A DNA stretch of 59,811 bases, from positions 12,180 through 71,990 of the forward strand of contig NZ_JAEHJZ010000038.1 in NCBI RefSeq assembly GCF_016469035.1, given 5' to 3'. Positions 44,311-54,092 of the stretch are shown piece by piece. This stretch comes from Gelidibacter salicanalis. GTDB lineage: Bacteria; Bacteroidota; Bacteroidia; Flavobacteriales; Flavobacteriaceae. Positions within the stretch are counted from its first letter, which is position 1. The number at the start of each line of letters is the position of its first letter. Made by a program: the position numbers and the translations under genes. The notes beneath the pieces are model-generated. The model did not search any database. It was not told where the DNA came from and was given only the letters and a program-made list of their open reading frames with translations.

Positions 44311-45324
44311 ATGATAACAATTGCATCTAAAGTTAACGATTTTAATTCCTTTTTCGAAACGCTCAAAAGTGAAATTGGTGGCACCTTAGCCCAAAACACC
44401 ACTGAGTACAAGCTTGAAATTGATAATGATATAGCCCGAGGCAGTATTCGCTCGATCGCTCTAGAAGATGGATTGGCCGTCTTGGAGTTTAATCTCACAG
44501 CATACCAGAATATTCAGATCACCATTGATGCCCTTTTAAAAGGACACGTCAATTTTATGTATTGCTCAAAAGGAAAACTGACTCATTCTTTCGACCGAGA
44601 AAGTCCAACTAACACCATCGATGCTTTTCAGACCAGCATTGTGGCCAATATAATATCTGGACAAAATATCATTCTTTTAGAAAAAGATATTGAAACCGTT
44701 GCTACTCTCATTACTGTCAATACGTCTCATGAAGAAAACAAGAGTTCTCAATGGAGCAGCAGTTTAAGAGAGGCTTTTATTTCTAATAAAACAGAAGACT
44801 ATTTTTACGTGGGTTCTTACAACCTTAAAATAGCCGAAAACATTAAACAGCTCCAATGTATCAAGCAAGACGGATTAGTGCGTCAATTGCTGACCAAAGG
44901 GATTGTAAACGTCATCTTAGCGCTTGAAATTGACCATCATAATAAGGATGTTCAGAATTTAGAAATGGAACCAACGTCTTTAAACAGAGTAGAGATTGGG
45001 TTAATTTCAAAACTAACTGAATATATTAATGAGTACCCTGATTTAGACCATAAGGTTGAAAATTTAAGTGATCGAGTTGGCTTATCAGCCGCTAAATTGC
45101 AAGAAGGCTTTAAGTTTCAACACGGGTTAACCATTTGCGAATATATTCGATCCGTGCGATTGACAAAATCAGAGGAGCTCATCATCAATACAGATTTAAA
45201 CATTTCAGAAATTGTTTACAGTGTTGGGTTTACCAGCAGAAGCTATTTCTCAAAAATATTTAAAGAACGTTATGATTGCACACCAAGTGATTACAAAAAA
45301 AATAAGGTAGCTGTATCAGCATAA
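44311..45324 (+). CDS. AraC-family transcriptional regulator
   Basis: 337 residues. The C-terminal 105 residues are an AraC double helix-turn-helix (DLDHKVENLSDRVGLSAAKL, RLTKSEELIINTDLNISEIV and VGFTSRSYFSKIFKERYDC). The N-terminal 220 residues hold a ligand-sensing part not related to cupin types that I can recognise. The ATG at 44311 fits the start of a structured region (MITIASKVNDFNSFF). It is a stand-alone gene followed by a terminator; target genes are unknown. Confidence 0.88.
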   Translation: MITIASKVNDFNSFFETLKSEIGGTLAQNTTEYKLEIDNDIARGSIRSIALEDGLAVLEFNLTAYQNIQITIDALLKGHVNFMYCSKGKLTHSFDRESPTNTIDAFQTSIVANIISGQNIILLEKDIETVATLITVNTSHEENKSSQWSSSLREAFISNKTEDYFYVGSYNLKIAENIKQLQCIKQDGLVRQLLTKGIVNVILALEIDHHNKDVQNLEMEPTSLNRVEIGLISKLTEYINEYPDLDHKVENLSDRVGLSAAKLQEGFKFQHGLTICEYIRSVRLTKSEELIINTDLNISEIVYSVGFTSRSYFSKIFKERYDCTPSDYKKNKVAVSA

Positions 45325-45366
45325 TATATATAGGTACTTGAAGATATTTAAGTACCAATTAATTTG

Positions 45367-45398
45367 AAAAAGCTCTAATTAACATTAGAGCTTTTTTT
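45367..45398 (+). terminator. Terminator after the AraC-family gene
   Basis: A stem of AAAAAGCTCTAAT with ATTAGAGCTTTTTTT and a 4-base loop. Confidence 0.9.
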
Positions 45399-45453
45399 GT
45401 GTTATATCCACAAAAGAACTTCAGTAACATTTCGCGCTGCTATTGTAAAGGTC

Positions 45454-45903
45454 TTAATAACGAAATTGCGTATCATAGGGTTCTGACCATTTTGAAATCC
45501 GACCGAATGCGGGTGTCGCCGTAGCAAACACTTCCAACCTGCGCGTATAATAGGTAGACCTACTATCAATTGAACCTAGCTTTAAAGCCATTGGCGTTTT
45601 AATGGTTAATAGCTCTTTATCCGCTTTAAAAATAACGGAGGCCTTTCCTAAATAATCATCTCGTCGGTCTAAGGATGTTTCGATAGATACAATGGAGCTT
45701 TCATCCCAATTGGACACAATTAATAGGGGGTCAATATTTCCATGCACATCATAAACAAACAGATGCAGACAGTATTCTATTTTCCCAAGAATATCCAATT
45801 CATGAAATTCTATGGTGGTCACCACCGTAACATCTGTATCGTTATCTCCTACGTTTATTTTTTCTGGAACTTCAAGAAATCTTACGGATATAATTTTTGC
45901 CAT
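45454..45903 (-). CDS. Hypothetical protein, 149 residues
   Basis: I do not recognise this family. From the ATG at 45903 (MAKIISVRFLEVPEKINVGD) the product is beta-rich, with no signal peptide or membrane helix, so cytoplasmic or released without a classic signal. Segments such as VVTTIEFHELDILGKIEYCL and KASVIFKADKELLTIKTPMA look like an all-beta sandwich. A longer reading to 45945 is possible, but its start is less good. A stem-loop lies about 50 bases upstream. Function unknown. Confidence 0.6.
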   Translation of the reverse strand: MAKIISVRFLEVPEKINVGDNDTDVTVVTTIEFHELDILGKIEYCLHLFVYDVHGNIDPLLIVSNWDESSIVSIETSLDRRDDYLGKASVIFKADKELLTIKTPMALKLGSIDSRSTYYTRRLEVFATATPAFGRISKWSEPYDTQFRY

Positions 45904-45951
45904 AATGGTAGTCTTTAAAAGGCAGAATAGCTCCTGTAATTGCAATTAAAC

Positions 45952-45997
45952 ACCCCAAATACTAACTGTCAATAATAACTATTGACTGGGGGCGTTT
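45952..45997. other. Stem-loop in the gap before the PUL
   Basis: GTCAATA pairs with TATTGAC (5-base loop), with outer CCCC and GGGG, and GCGTTTTTA follows on the plus strand. It looks like a terminator but no plus-strand gene ends here. The rest of the 45.9-46.3 kb gap shows only a possible -7 element (TATATTTG, 46059-46066) and no gene. Confidence 0.3.
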
Positions 45998-46289
45998 TTA
46001 TGCTCCTATTATTTATTTAGAAATTATGCAATTGAGTGTAATAGTTCCAATGACATACTATATTTGGTTGCTATATGTAATGACAGGAACTACTGATTAC
46101 AAATAAATTATACACCTAATATAGTGAATTAATCATCTATTTCATTGCCAAACTAAAATTGAATTATAGAATTGTTCAGAAATGAAAATTAGGATTTTTT
46201 GTTGTGTCAAATTATATCTAAAGATTCGTATTTATAAAAGCAGAAATGGAGTAATCATGATTTCTAAATAAAGTCAAGACTTTTAATAA

Positions 46290-46850
46290 GTGCAAAAGAA
46301 AGTTATAGAAGGTTTAAAAAAGGGAGACGAACTTGCCTACAAACGCCTATATAAACTATACTATTTTGAACTCTGCACCTACCTCAACACCCTATGTGGC
46401 AGTAAAGACATATCAAAAGATTTGTCTCAACAAGCATTTATTAAGGTATGGAAAAAGAAAGATTCATTATCTATAAAGTATTCCTTAAAAAAATACATTC
46501 TTAAAATTGGCTATAATCTGTATCAAGACCTTCAGAGAAAAAACAAAAAAGACGGTCATCTTATTGAGCAATTAAAATATGAGGCTATAAATGAACTAAT
46601 AGAAATTTCTGATGATGAACTAGATAAAAATATTGCTCTTGTCATTTCTGAAGTCAATAAACTGCCAGAGAAATGTAAAAATGTTTTTTTATTGGCAAAA
46701 AAAGATGGTCTTAAATATTCTGAAATTTCCGAGGAACTAAATATCTCAATTAAAACTGTAGAAAGGCACATGACTAAAGCGCTAAAACAACTCAGAAAGA
46801 GCTTAAAGAATAATATAAATTCATGTATATTATTCTATTTCCTTCACTAA
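46290..46850 (+). CDS. ECF sigma factor (RNA polymerase sigma-70 family)
   Basis: 186 residues from a GTG start. Region 2 is seen in GDELAYKRLYKLYYFELCTY and DLSQQAFIKVWKKKDSL, and region 4 in LPEKCKNVFLLAKKDGLKYS followed by EELNISIKTVERHMTKALKQL, whose helix-turn-helix reads the -35 site. This is the FecI-like type that pairs with FecR anti-sigma factors in Bacteroidota PULs. It should direct transcription of the SusCD operon that follows when the receptor is loaded. Confidence 0.93.
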   Translation: MQKKVIEGLKKGDELAYKRLYKLYYFELCTYLNTLCGSKDISKDLSQQAFIKVWKKKDSLSIKYSLKKYILKIGYNLYQDLQRKNKKDGHLIEQLKYEAINELIEISDDELDKNIALVISEVNKLPEKCKNVFLLAKKDGLKYSEISEELNISIKTVERHMTKALKQLRKSLKNNINSCILFYFLH

Positions 46851-46964
46851 TTACCATGTTTTTTGCATCATTGATGTCAAATAGTTAAAATTTTATTAAT
46901 AAAAGTGAGGGTATTTTAAAATATTCCCGTCTTCTATGTAAGCATAATCCTGTTTACGTTAAAT

Positions 46965-48124
46965 ATGAAGAAATTTAATGCCAAAAAAATCATTGTCAAA
47001 TATTTGGCGAATGAAGCAACACCTCTCGAAGAAGAGCAACTCCTTAATTGGGTTAATTCAGAAAAAAACCAGAGAATATTTAAGGAGTTTGTAAAAGCCC
47101 AACAACTTATTGATATAGCATATAATAACACTATTGATCAACAAACTGATTTTAATGAGTTTTTAGAGCAGATTCATCATCTGGATGTCAAATCAAGAAA
47201 GTTCCAAAATCTCCTTCCTTACATAAAATATGCAGCGGTTCTTATAGGTGTGTTTTTAGCTTCACAGTACTATCTAAATAAACAACACGATACAACTCCA
47301 TTTGTGGATTTCAAAAATGAGATTTCCTTGCAAATTATGAATGGTGATACTGAATATTTCAGTATAGACACAGATAAAACCATAATCTCCAAAAATGGTG
47401 ATGCCCTTGCTGATGTGAGTAATGGGGTTTTAAAGTATTTACCAAGTAATAGCAAAATCTCCGATGTTCAAATATACTAACTGTTCCTTATGGAAAAACA
47501 TTTAAAGTTATTTTATCAGATGGATCATCTGTCCACTTGAATTCCGGCTCTATACTCAAATTTCCTGGTGCTTTTAAAAAAGATCAACCAAGAGAGGTTT
47601 TCTTAGAAGGCGAAGGCTTCTTCAGGGTGTCTAAAATTAATAGCACTTCATTTATCGTAAACTCTAAAACAACTAGCACTAAGGTTCTAGGTACAGAGTT
47701 TAACGTGTCTAGCTACACAGATAGCGACAAGACAGAAATTGTTTTAGTTGAAGGATCTGTAGGGGTTAAAATAAAAGAAGAAGACACATACACGCTTATT
47801 ACGCCATCACAAAAAGCTTCAACATCTCATAAAATAAAAGATTTAACGATTACAAATGTAAATATTGAAAAATATATTGCTTGGAAAGAGGGCAGTATAG
47901 TTTTTCAAAATGACCAATTTAAAACTATTAAGAAAATTCTTGAACGCCATTATAATGTTAAAATCGTTAATAATTTTATGGAACTTGAGAAGTTCAGATA
48001 CAATGGCAATTTTAAAAATGATAGTATTGAAAAAATATTAAACACTATAAAACTACATACTAACTTCTCATTCATAAGAAAAGGAGATACAATTTCAATT
48101 AATAAACCTAATAAAAACAGATGA
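46965..48124 (+). pseudogene. FecR-family anti-sigma factor interrupted by a frameshift
   Basis: Two consecutive reading frames together make one FecR protein of about 385 residues. The first (46965-47480) holds the N-terminal sigma-binding helices (KKFNAKKIIVKYLANEATPL) and the transmembrane helix (YIKYAAVLIGVFLASQYYL), then stops after KISDVQIY. The second frame resumes as NILTVPYGKTFKVILSDGSS, the highly conserved FecR signature that lies just before the first ATG-like codon, and continues to the C-terminal DUF4974 domain (VFQNDQFKTIKKILERHYNV). The frame changes at about 47466-47478. Loss of the periplasmic part would uncouple sigma from SusC. A sequence error is also possible, because each half has intact codon use. 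Confidence 0.85.
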
Positions 48125-48179
48125 AGGGAATGAATTAAATATGAATTGCTCGTAAACTAATTAACCAAACTCAAAATTT

Positions 48180-51100
48180 ATGAAAAGTATGATCAAAAAA
48201 CACAAAAAACATAGACTAAAAACTTTGACAAGAACCATTTTTTTCTTGTTACTACCTTTTTGTACCAATGTAGAGGCTTACGGTGTAGCTGAACAGAATG
48301 ACGTTTTGTCTGTTAACATTAAAAATGAACCTCTAAAAGAGATTTTTAAAACTATAACAAACTCTTCAGGATATAAGTTTTTCTATGAAACGTCAGAAAT
48401 TGATCTTAACAAACAAGTTAACCTAGTAACTAATAAAGTTCATTTATCAGAATTATTAAAAGAACTTTCAGCCTCCTCTGATTTGAATTATAAAATTACT
48501 TCTGATCAAATAGTAGTGACAAAAAAAATAGTGAGTAAAAACGTCATAGAAACCATAAATCTTAGGTCTACAGCTCAAATTCAAAATTTGCTCAAGGGCA
48601 CCATTGTGGACGAATCAGGAATGCCTTTGCCAGGAGCAACTGTACAGGTAAAGGGAACAAATATAGGAGTAGTCACCAATTTTGATGGCAAGTTTGAAGT
48701 GGACCTAGCCAATAATGTAGAAATTATAGTTTCTTATGTTGGATATAAAACTCAAAACGTTAACGTTGAGGGAAAAACAACAATAACAATAAACATGGTT
48801 CCAGATGCTGCGGCATTAGATGAAATTGTAGTGGTAGGTTATGGAACGCTATCCAAGAAAAGAGTAACCGGTGCTGTTTCATCTATATCGGCACAAACAA
48901 TTGTCAATATTCCTGTGATCAGTGCAGAGAATGCAATAATTGGTCAAGTTGCAGGTGTACAAGTGCAAGAAACGTCTGGGGAACCAGGTTCTAGCCCTAA
49001 CATACGCGTTCGTGGTTCTGGTTCAATATCAGCTGGTAATGATCCGTTGTTCGTTGTAGATGGTATACCCATTTCAAAGAATTTAACAACATTAGGAATT
49101 CAGGGAGATTTGGCCAGACGCGGCGGGAATTTTCAAGCGCCTCCTGTAAATCCACTAGCCACGATCAATCCAAACGACATTGCGTCAATTGAAATACTAA
49201 AAGATGCTTCTGCAGCAGCAATATATGGTTCTAGAGGTGGTAACGGGGTTGTTTTAATAACCACTAAAAGCGGAGTAGCCTCAGATAAAGGTGTTTTTTC
49301 TTTTGATACTTTTTACAGCACTCAAAGTGTTGCTAACAAAATTGATCTAATGAACGCTGAAGAGTTAATAGATTACACACGTGACGCTAGAAACAACGCT
49401 TATTTACAAGATGTACAGGGAGCGTCAGTAAACGATCCTATTGGTCCAGGCGATAGAGGAAACGCAAATTATGAACTGCCACTTTCTTTTATCAATTGGG
49501 ATGGAACTGATACAGATTGGCAAGATTTAATATTTAAAACGGGGTATTCCAAGAGTTACAACCTGTCTTATGCTTCTCCCTTGATAAATAAGACCAGCTA
49601 CCATGCTTCTGCAGGTTATTTTAAACAAGAAGGAATCATTCCTCAATCTCATTTTGAGAGGTATAATTTAATGCTTAATTTGAACTCTCAACTAAGCGAG
49701 AAACTTAATTTAGATTTAAGAGTTGCGCCAACAATTACCGAAAACCAAAGACAGCCAGGATCTGCACCCTATTTTGCAACCCCTCCAGGAATAGTTTATT
49801 CAGCATTGGTTCATTCACCAACAGTAAAACCTTATAATACTGATGGTACATTTAACCAAACAGATAACCAATCTCATTTAGGTGGCGGTACCACTTCTGC
49901 AAGTAATCCGCTAGCAATTATTGATGCTGTTGATGATAAATTATTTCAGTTTCAAACAAGAGCATCTTTAGGATTATCATATAAAATACTTCCTGAATTA
50001 ACATTCAAGACCTTTGGTGGCACATACGTGAATGTATATAATCGGGATTTTTATAGAGCCAACTCCCTCCTGTTTAGAGAAGCGACGGAAGGTGTGTCTT
50101 ACGCACAAGCCTCATCTTCAACAGAAGTTAATTGGCTTTGGGAGAACACTCTAAATTGGGAGAAAGAATTTGATGTTCACTATTTCAATGCCATTGCAGG
50201 TTACACAGCCCAAAAAGACAATATTGGAATTAAACAAGTGCAAGCTGACAATTTCCCAGATGATTTAGTTACAACCATTAGTGGTGGACAAGTATTTGCT
50301 GGAAATTCAGTAAGAGAGCAATGGTCTCTAGTTTCTGCCTTATTCAGATTGAATTATAGTTATGATGATAAATACTTATTTACAGGAACTTTTCGATCAG
50401 ATAAGTCTTCTAGATTCGGAAAGAATAATCAAACTGGCTATTTTCCATCTTTTTCTTTAGGATGGAGAATAAATGAAGAAGATTTTATGAAATCAATAGA
50501 ATCCATTTCTGAATTAAAATTGAGATTTAGTTGGGGAGAAACAGGAAATTTTGAAATCCCTAATTATGGCGCAATCGGTTTACTCTCACCAAATAATTAC
50601 AACTTCAACGGAAATGAAATTAATGGATTAATACAATCAACTATACCTAATCCAGAATTAACTTGGGAAAAATCTCAGCAAACAAACATCGGAGTAGAAG
50701 TAGGTTTATTAAGTAACAGGATTTTCTTATTAGCAGATTATTACAATACAATTACTTCTGATCTGCTTCTCAATGTTGGTATCTCTGGAGTTTCAGGTTT
50801 TCAAACAACGCTACAAAATATTGGCGAGGTAAAGAATGAAGGATTTGAAATAGCTCTAAAAAGTAGAAACCTTGTTGGTGACTTTACTTGGGAAACTGAT
50901 ATTAACTTCTCTACAAATAAGAACGAAGTATTGTCTCTCAACTCAAAAGGTGAACCTATTTTCTCTTCAGGTCAAGCGGGTATCAGACATATCACTCGTA
51001 TAGGAGATCCAATAGGAAGCTATTATGGATACGTGGTTGATGGCATTTACCAAAACCAACAGGACATATCAAACGCTCCGGTAGACACGCAAGCACCGAA

Positions 51101-51695
51101 GCCGGCTCCAGGAGATCTTAAGTTTAAAGACATCAATGGCGATGGAAAAATCACCCCAGCTGATAGAACTGTAACTGGTAGTTATTTTCCAGATTATACT
51201 TGGGGGATAACAAATAGATTTGGCTACAAAGGAATTGATTTCAGCTTTTTGGTACAAGGAGTACAAGGCAACGAAATTTTAAACTTAACTAGCAGACATC
51301 TAAAAAATGGAGAAGCAAACTTTAATTCATATGCGGTATTCAATGATAGATGGAGATCTGAAGCTGACCCAGGCAATGGAAAATTTCCCAGAGCTGACAG
51401 GTTATCGGGAAATCATGGAAATAATGCTAGACCTTCATCCTTTCAGGTAGAAGATGGTTCGTTTGTTAGATTAAGAAATATGACTCTTGGTTACACATTA
51501 CCAGCTAATGAAGCATTAGGTATTGAAAAATTACGAATTTATATAACAGGAACAAACTTGTTTACTAAGACTGATTATTTAGGATACAACCCTGAAGTAA
51601 GTGCTAGCCCAAATAGCAGTTTAACACCAGGCGAAGATTATGGAGCTTACCCATTAACAAAGTCATTTACAGTAGGATTAAATCTTAATTTCTAA
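48180..51695 (+). CDS. SusC-family TonB-dependent receptor with STN domain
   Basis: 1171 residues, outer membrane. After a signal peptide (IFFLLLPFCTNVEAYG) comes an STN/secretin domain (SVNIKNEPLKEIFKTI to residue about 115) that signals to FecR, then a carboxypeptidase-regulatory-like domain (GTIVDESGMPLPGATVQVKG, near 140-215), the plug with VVVGYGTLSKKRVTGAVSSI and LKDASAAAIYGSRGGNGVVL, and a large beta-barrel ending in SFTVGLNLNF. It imports oligosaccharide with energy from TonB. The STN domain indicates trans-envelope regulation by the upstream sigma/anti-sigma pair. SusD follows 17 bases on. Confidence 0.96.
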   Translation: MKSMIKKHKKHRLKTLTRTIFFLLLPFCTNVEAYGVAEQNDVLSVNIKNEPLKEIFKTITNSSGYKFFYETSEIDLNKQVNLVTNKVHLSELLKELSASSDLNYKITSDQIVVTKKIVSKNVIETINLRSTAQIQNLLKGTIVDESGMPLPGATVQVKGTNIGVVTNFDGKFEVDLANNVEIIVSYVGYKTQNVNVEGKTTITINMVPDAAALDEIVVVGYGTLSKKRVTGAVSSISAQTIVNIPVISAENAIIGQVAGVQVQETSGEPGSSPNIRVRGSGSISAGNDPLFVVDGIPISKNLTTLGIQGDLARRGGNFQAPPVNPLATINPNDIASIEILKDASAAAIYGSRGGNGVVLITTKSGVASDKGVFSFDTFYSTQSVANKIDLMNAEELIDYTRDARNNAYLQDVQGASVNDPIGPGDRGNANYELPLSFINWDGTDTDWQDLIFKTGYSKSYNLSYASPLINKTSYHASAGYFKQEGIIPQSHFERYNLMLNLNSQLSEKLNLDLRVAPTITENQRQPGSAPYFATPPGIVYSALVHSPTVKPYNTDGTFNQTDNQSHLGGGTTSASNPLAIIDAVDDKLFQFQTRASLGLSYKILPELTFKTFGGTYVNVYNRDFYRANSLLFREATEGVSYAQASSSTEVNWLWENTLNWEKEFDVHYFNAIAGYTAQKDNIGIKQVQADNFPDDLVTTISGGQVFAGNSVREQWSLVSALFRLNYSYDDKYLFTGTFRSDKSSRFGKNNQTGYFPSFSLGWRINEEDFMKSIESISELKLRFSWGETGNFEIPNYGAIGLLSPNNYNFNGNEINGLIQSTIPNPELTWEKSQQTNIGVEVGLLSNRIFLLADYYNTITSDLLLNVGISGVSGFQTTLQNIGEVKNEGFEIALKSRNLVGDFTWETDINFSTNKNEVLSLNSKGEPIFSSGQAGIRHITRIGDPIGSYYGYVVDGIYQNQQDISNAPVDTQAPKPAPGDLKFKDINGDGKITPADRTVTGSYFPDYTWGITNRFGYKGIDFSFLVQGVQGNEILNLTSRHLKNGEANFNSYAVFNDRWRSEADPGNGKFPRADRLSGNHGNNARPSSFQVEDGSFVRLRNMTLGYTLPANEALGIEKLRIYITGTNLFTKTDYLGYNPEVSASPNSSLTPGEDYGAYPLTKSFTVGLNLNF

Positions 51696-51712
51696 TTTTA
51701 AAACGAATCAAA

Positions 51713-53107
51713 ATGAAAAATAAATTTATACTATTGATGTCCATTTTAGTCTTAGGCTCTTGCAGTAACGACTTTACTGATTTAGCCCCTATTTCTAATC
51801 GAAATGAGGCAGACTTTTATAATACCGAAAACGACTTCATTTCTGCAATCAATGCCAGTTATGCTGGGTTACAGAAAAAAGGAGTATATGGTCGTGGCTA
51901 TTGGACCATGTTTGAAATGAGAAGCGATAATACGGACCAAGGACCAGATGCTACTGGTTTGGCCAGAGTTTATACTGAAATCAATGCATTCACGGAAGAT
52001 CCTTTAAATGAGCAGATCACTGCTGCATGGACAGACTCTTATTCAATAATTGCCAATTGCAACGTTATTCTAGAAAGAATTGATAACGTAACAATGAACA
52101 CTGATGTTAAACAAAGAATTATTGGGGAAGCATTATTTCTAAGATCCTTAATGTACTATCACTTAGCAATTGCCTATGCGAATATCCCCTTACAATTAAC
52201 TCCATTTAGTGTTGGTGATGAATTAACTCAAGTGGATGCTAACACTGTTTTAACTCAAATAAGTGGAGATTTAGAAATGGCTGAAGACAACCTCGCAGTT
52301 TCCTATTCAGGTGGCGATAAAGGAAGAGCCACTAAGGGCGCAGCTGCAACGTTAATGGCTAAAGTTTTATTAACTCTCAATAAAAAGTCTGAAGCAGAAG
52401 TAGTTTTAAGAAGAATTAAAAGTTCTTATGGTTATGGATTACTTAATGATTATGCAAACCTTTGGGGTGCTGCTAATGAAAATAACAAAGAATCTATCTT
52501 TGAAGTCGAATTTATAAGCGGCGGTATAGGTCAGGGAAGCTCATTTACCAATGATTTCTCTCCGAGCGCATTTTTACAAACTGGACAAGGTTTTGGCAGA
52601 AATAGGCCAACAGCATCCTTATCAAATGCCTATGAAAATGGCGATTTGAGGTTTGCCCCTTCTATGGGAACTACCTATCTAAACGCTGCTGGCGCTACAG
52701 TAGAAGCTAATTATATTAGAAAATATGAGAGTGATCCACCAACAGAAAACGATTCAGACATCAATTTTGTAGTGTTCAGATATGCAGATGTTCTTTTAAT
52801 GCTTGCAGAAGCAATAGGCGAATCTAATGAAGCTTATGATTTGATTAATGAAGTACGGGACAGAGCGGGTTTAGCTCCTATTGATGCATCAACCTCTAGT
52901 ACTTTTGAAGACAAACTACTTAAGGAAAGGCGCGTAGAATTAGCTTTTGAAAATCACAGATGGCCAGATTTAAAAAGATTTGGTGTGGCTGCAACAAAAG
53001 TAAACGAGGCAGAATCATTTATTCCTCAATCTTCAGTAAGAAGTCTATTTTATATACCACAAAGAGAAATGGATCTTAACACAAAATTTGTTCAAAACAC
53101 AAATTAA
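51713..53107 (+). CDS. SusD/RagB-family glycan-binding lipoprotein
   Basis: 464 residues. A lipobox (LMSILVLGSC) near residue 16 anchors it on the outer-membrane surface, where it caps the SusC barrel. The SusD signatures are present: NRNEADFYNTENDFISAIN, AYAGL-type helix pairs (SYAGLQKKGVYGRGYW), EALFLRSLMYYHLAIAY, and the C-terminal VVFRYADVLLMLAEAIGES with RRVELAFENHRWPDLKRFG. Ligand not predictable. Confidence 0.95.
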   Translation: MKNKFILLMSILVLGSCSNDFTDLAPISNRNEADFYNTENDFISAINASYAGLQKKGVYGRGYWTMFEMRSDNTDQGPDATGLARVYTEINAFTEDPLNEQITAAWTDSYSIIANCNVILERIDNVTMNTDVKQRIIGEALFLRSLMYYHLAIAYANIPLQLTPFSVGDELTQVDANTVLTQISGDLEMAEDNLAVSYSGGDKGRATKGAAATLMAKVLLTLNKKSEAEVVLRRIKSSYGYGLLNDYANLWGAANENNKESIFEVEFISGGIGQGSSFTNDFSPSAFLQTGQGFGRNRPTASLSNAYENGDLRFAPSMGTTYLNAAGATVEANYIRKYESDPPTENDSDINFVVFRYADVLLMLAEAIGESNEAYDLINEVRDRAGLAPIDASTSSTFEDKLLKERRVELAFENHRWPDLKRFGVAATKVNEAESFIPQSSVRSLFYIPQREMDLNTKFVQNTN

Positions 53108-53115
53108 CATCACTG

Positions 53116-53152
53116 TTAATTGGTCACACATTACTACCGTGTGACCAATTAA
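53116..53152 (+). other. 14-bp perfect stem-loop after susD
   Basis: TTAATTGGTCACAC pairs exactly with GTGTGACCAATTAA, loop ATTACTACC. There is no T-run, so it could be a processing or stability element between susD and the enzyme genes, not a simple terminator. Confidence 0.7.
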
Positions 53153-53188
53153 AAGTAATTTTTAAAAAACCTTCTAAAAAATTTCGAT

Positions 53189-54082
53189 TTGAAAAATATA
53201 ATTATTCAAACGATGGTTACATTTTGTTTGATATGTAGCTTATCAGGTATTAATGCGCAAGAAAAAGTAAAAGAGCCACTAAATGTTATAGTTTTTGGGG
53301 CTCATCCAGATGATTCCGATAATAAAATGGGAGGCACAGCGGCATTATTTGCCCAAATGGGCCACCGTGTCAAGTTTGTTTCCGTAATAAATGGCGATGC
53401 AGGTCATTACGAAAAAGGCGGGGGACACCTTGCCAAAATCAGAAGGAAAGAAGCACAAGAAGCTGGAAAAAGATTAGGTATTGAATATACCGTTCTCGAC
53501 AATCATGATGGAGAATTATTTCCAACCATTGAAGTAAGACATCAAGTCATCAGGGAAATAAGGAAATGGGATGCAGACATTGTGCTTACACATAGACCTG
53601 TAGATTACCATCCCGATCACAGATATACAGGCGTCTTGGTACAGGATGCAGCCTACTTAGTAATCGTTCCTAATGTCACACCGGATACACCACCATTAAA
53701 AAAAAATCCTGTTTTTCTCTACCTACAGGATCATTTTCAAAAACCAAATGAATTTAAAGCAGACATAACTGTAGATATTACTAGTGTTTTTGATAAGAAA
53801 ATGGATGCCCTGGATGCGCATACGTCTCAGTTTTACGAATGGCTCCCTTGGACGGCCGGAAAGTTGCTTGATGTCCCAAAAACGGAAAAGGAGAAAAGAG
53901 AATTTCTGAACAAAGGTTGGAGCAGGCCCATTTCTGACAAAACAAGAGCCTCATTAACAAAGTGGTATGGCTCACAAAAAGCAATGAAAGCAAAACACGC
54001 CGAATCCTTCGAAATTTGCGAATATGGCAAACAACCCACTGATGAAGAAATTAGAGAACTTTTTCCAATGTTAAATAACTAA
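53189..54082 (+). CDS. Exported PIG-L family deacetylase (copy 1)
   Basis: 297 residues from a TTG start, with a signal peptide (QTMVTFCLICSLSGINAQ). The metal motif GAHPDDSDNKMGG is at residues 37-49, where His and two Asp bind zinc and act in catalysis, and the late zinc ligand is in YHPDHRYTG. The family (LmbE/MshB/PIG-L) removes acetyl groups from N-acetylglucosamine-type amides. In this PUL it would deacetylate an N-acetylated sugar in the periplasm. It has a paralogue 10 bases downstream. Confidence 0.93.
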   Translation: MKNIIIQTMVTFCLICSLSGINAQEKVKEPLNVIVFGAHPDDSDNKMGGTAALFAQMGHRVKFVSVINGDAGHYEKGGGHLAKIRRKEAQEAGKRLGIEYTVLDNHDGELFPTIEVRHQVIREIRKWDADIVLTHRPVDYHPDHRYTGVLVQDAAYLVIVPNVTPDTPPLKKNPVFLYLQDHFQKPNEFKADITVDITSVFDKKMDALDAHTSQFYEWLPWTAGKLLDVPKTEKEKREFLNKGWSRPISDKTRASLTKWYGSQKAMKAKHAESFEICEYGKQPTDEEIRELFPMLNN

Positions 54083-54092
54083 ATAATATAAA

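Noticed and set aside
47460-47490. Programmed ribosomal frameshift in fecR.
   Set aside because: There is no slippery heptamer or following pseudoknot at the point of frame change; an indel is simpler.
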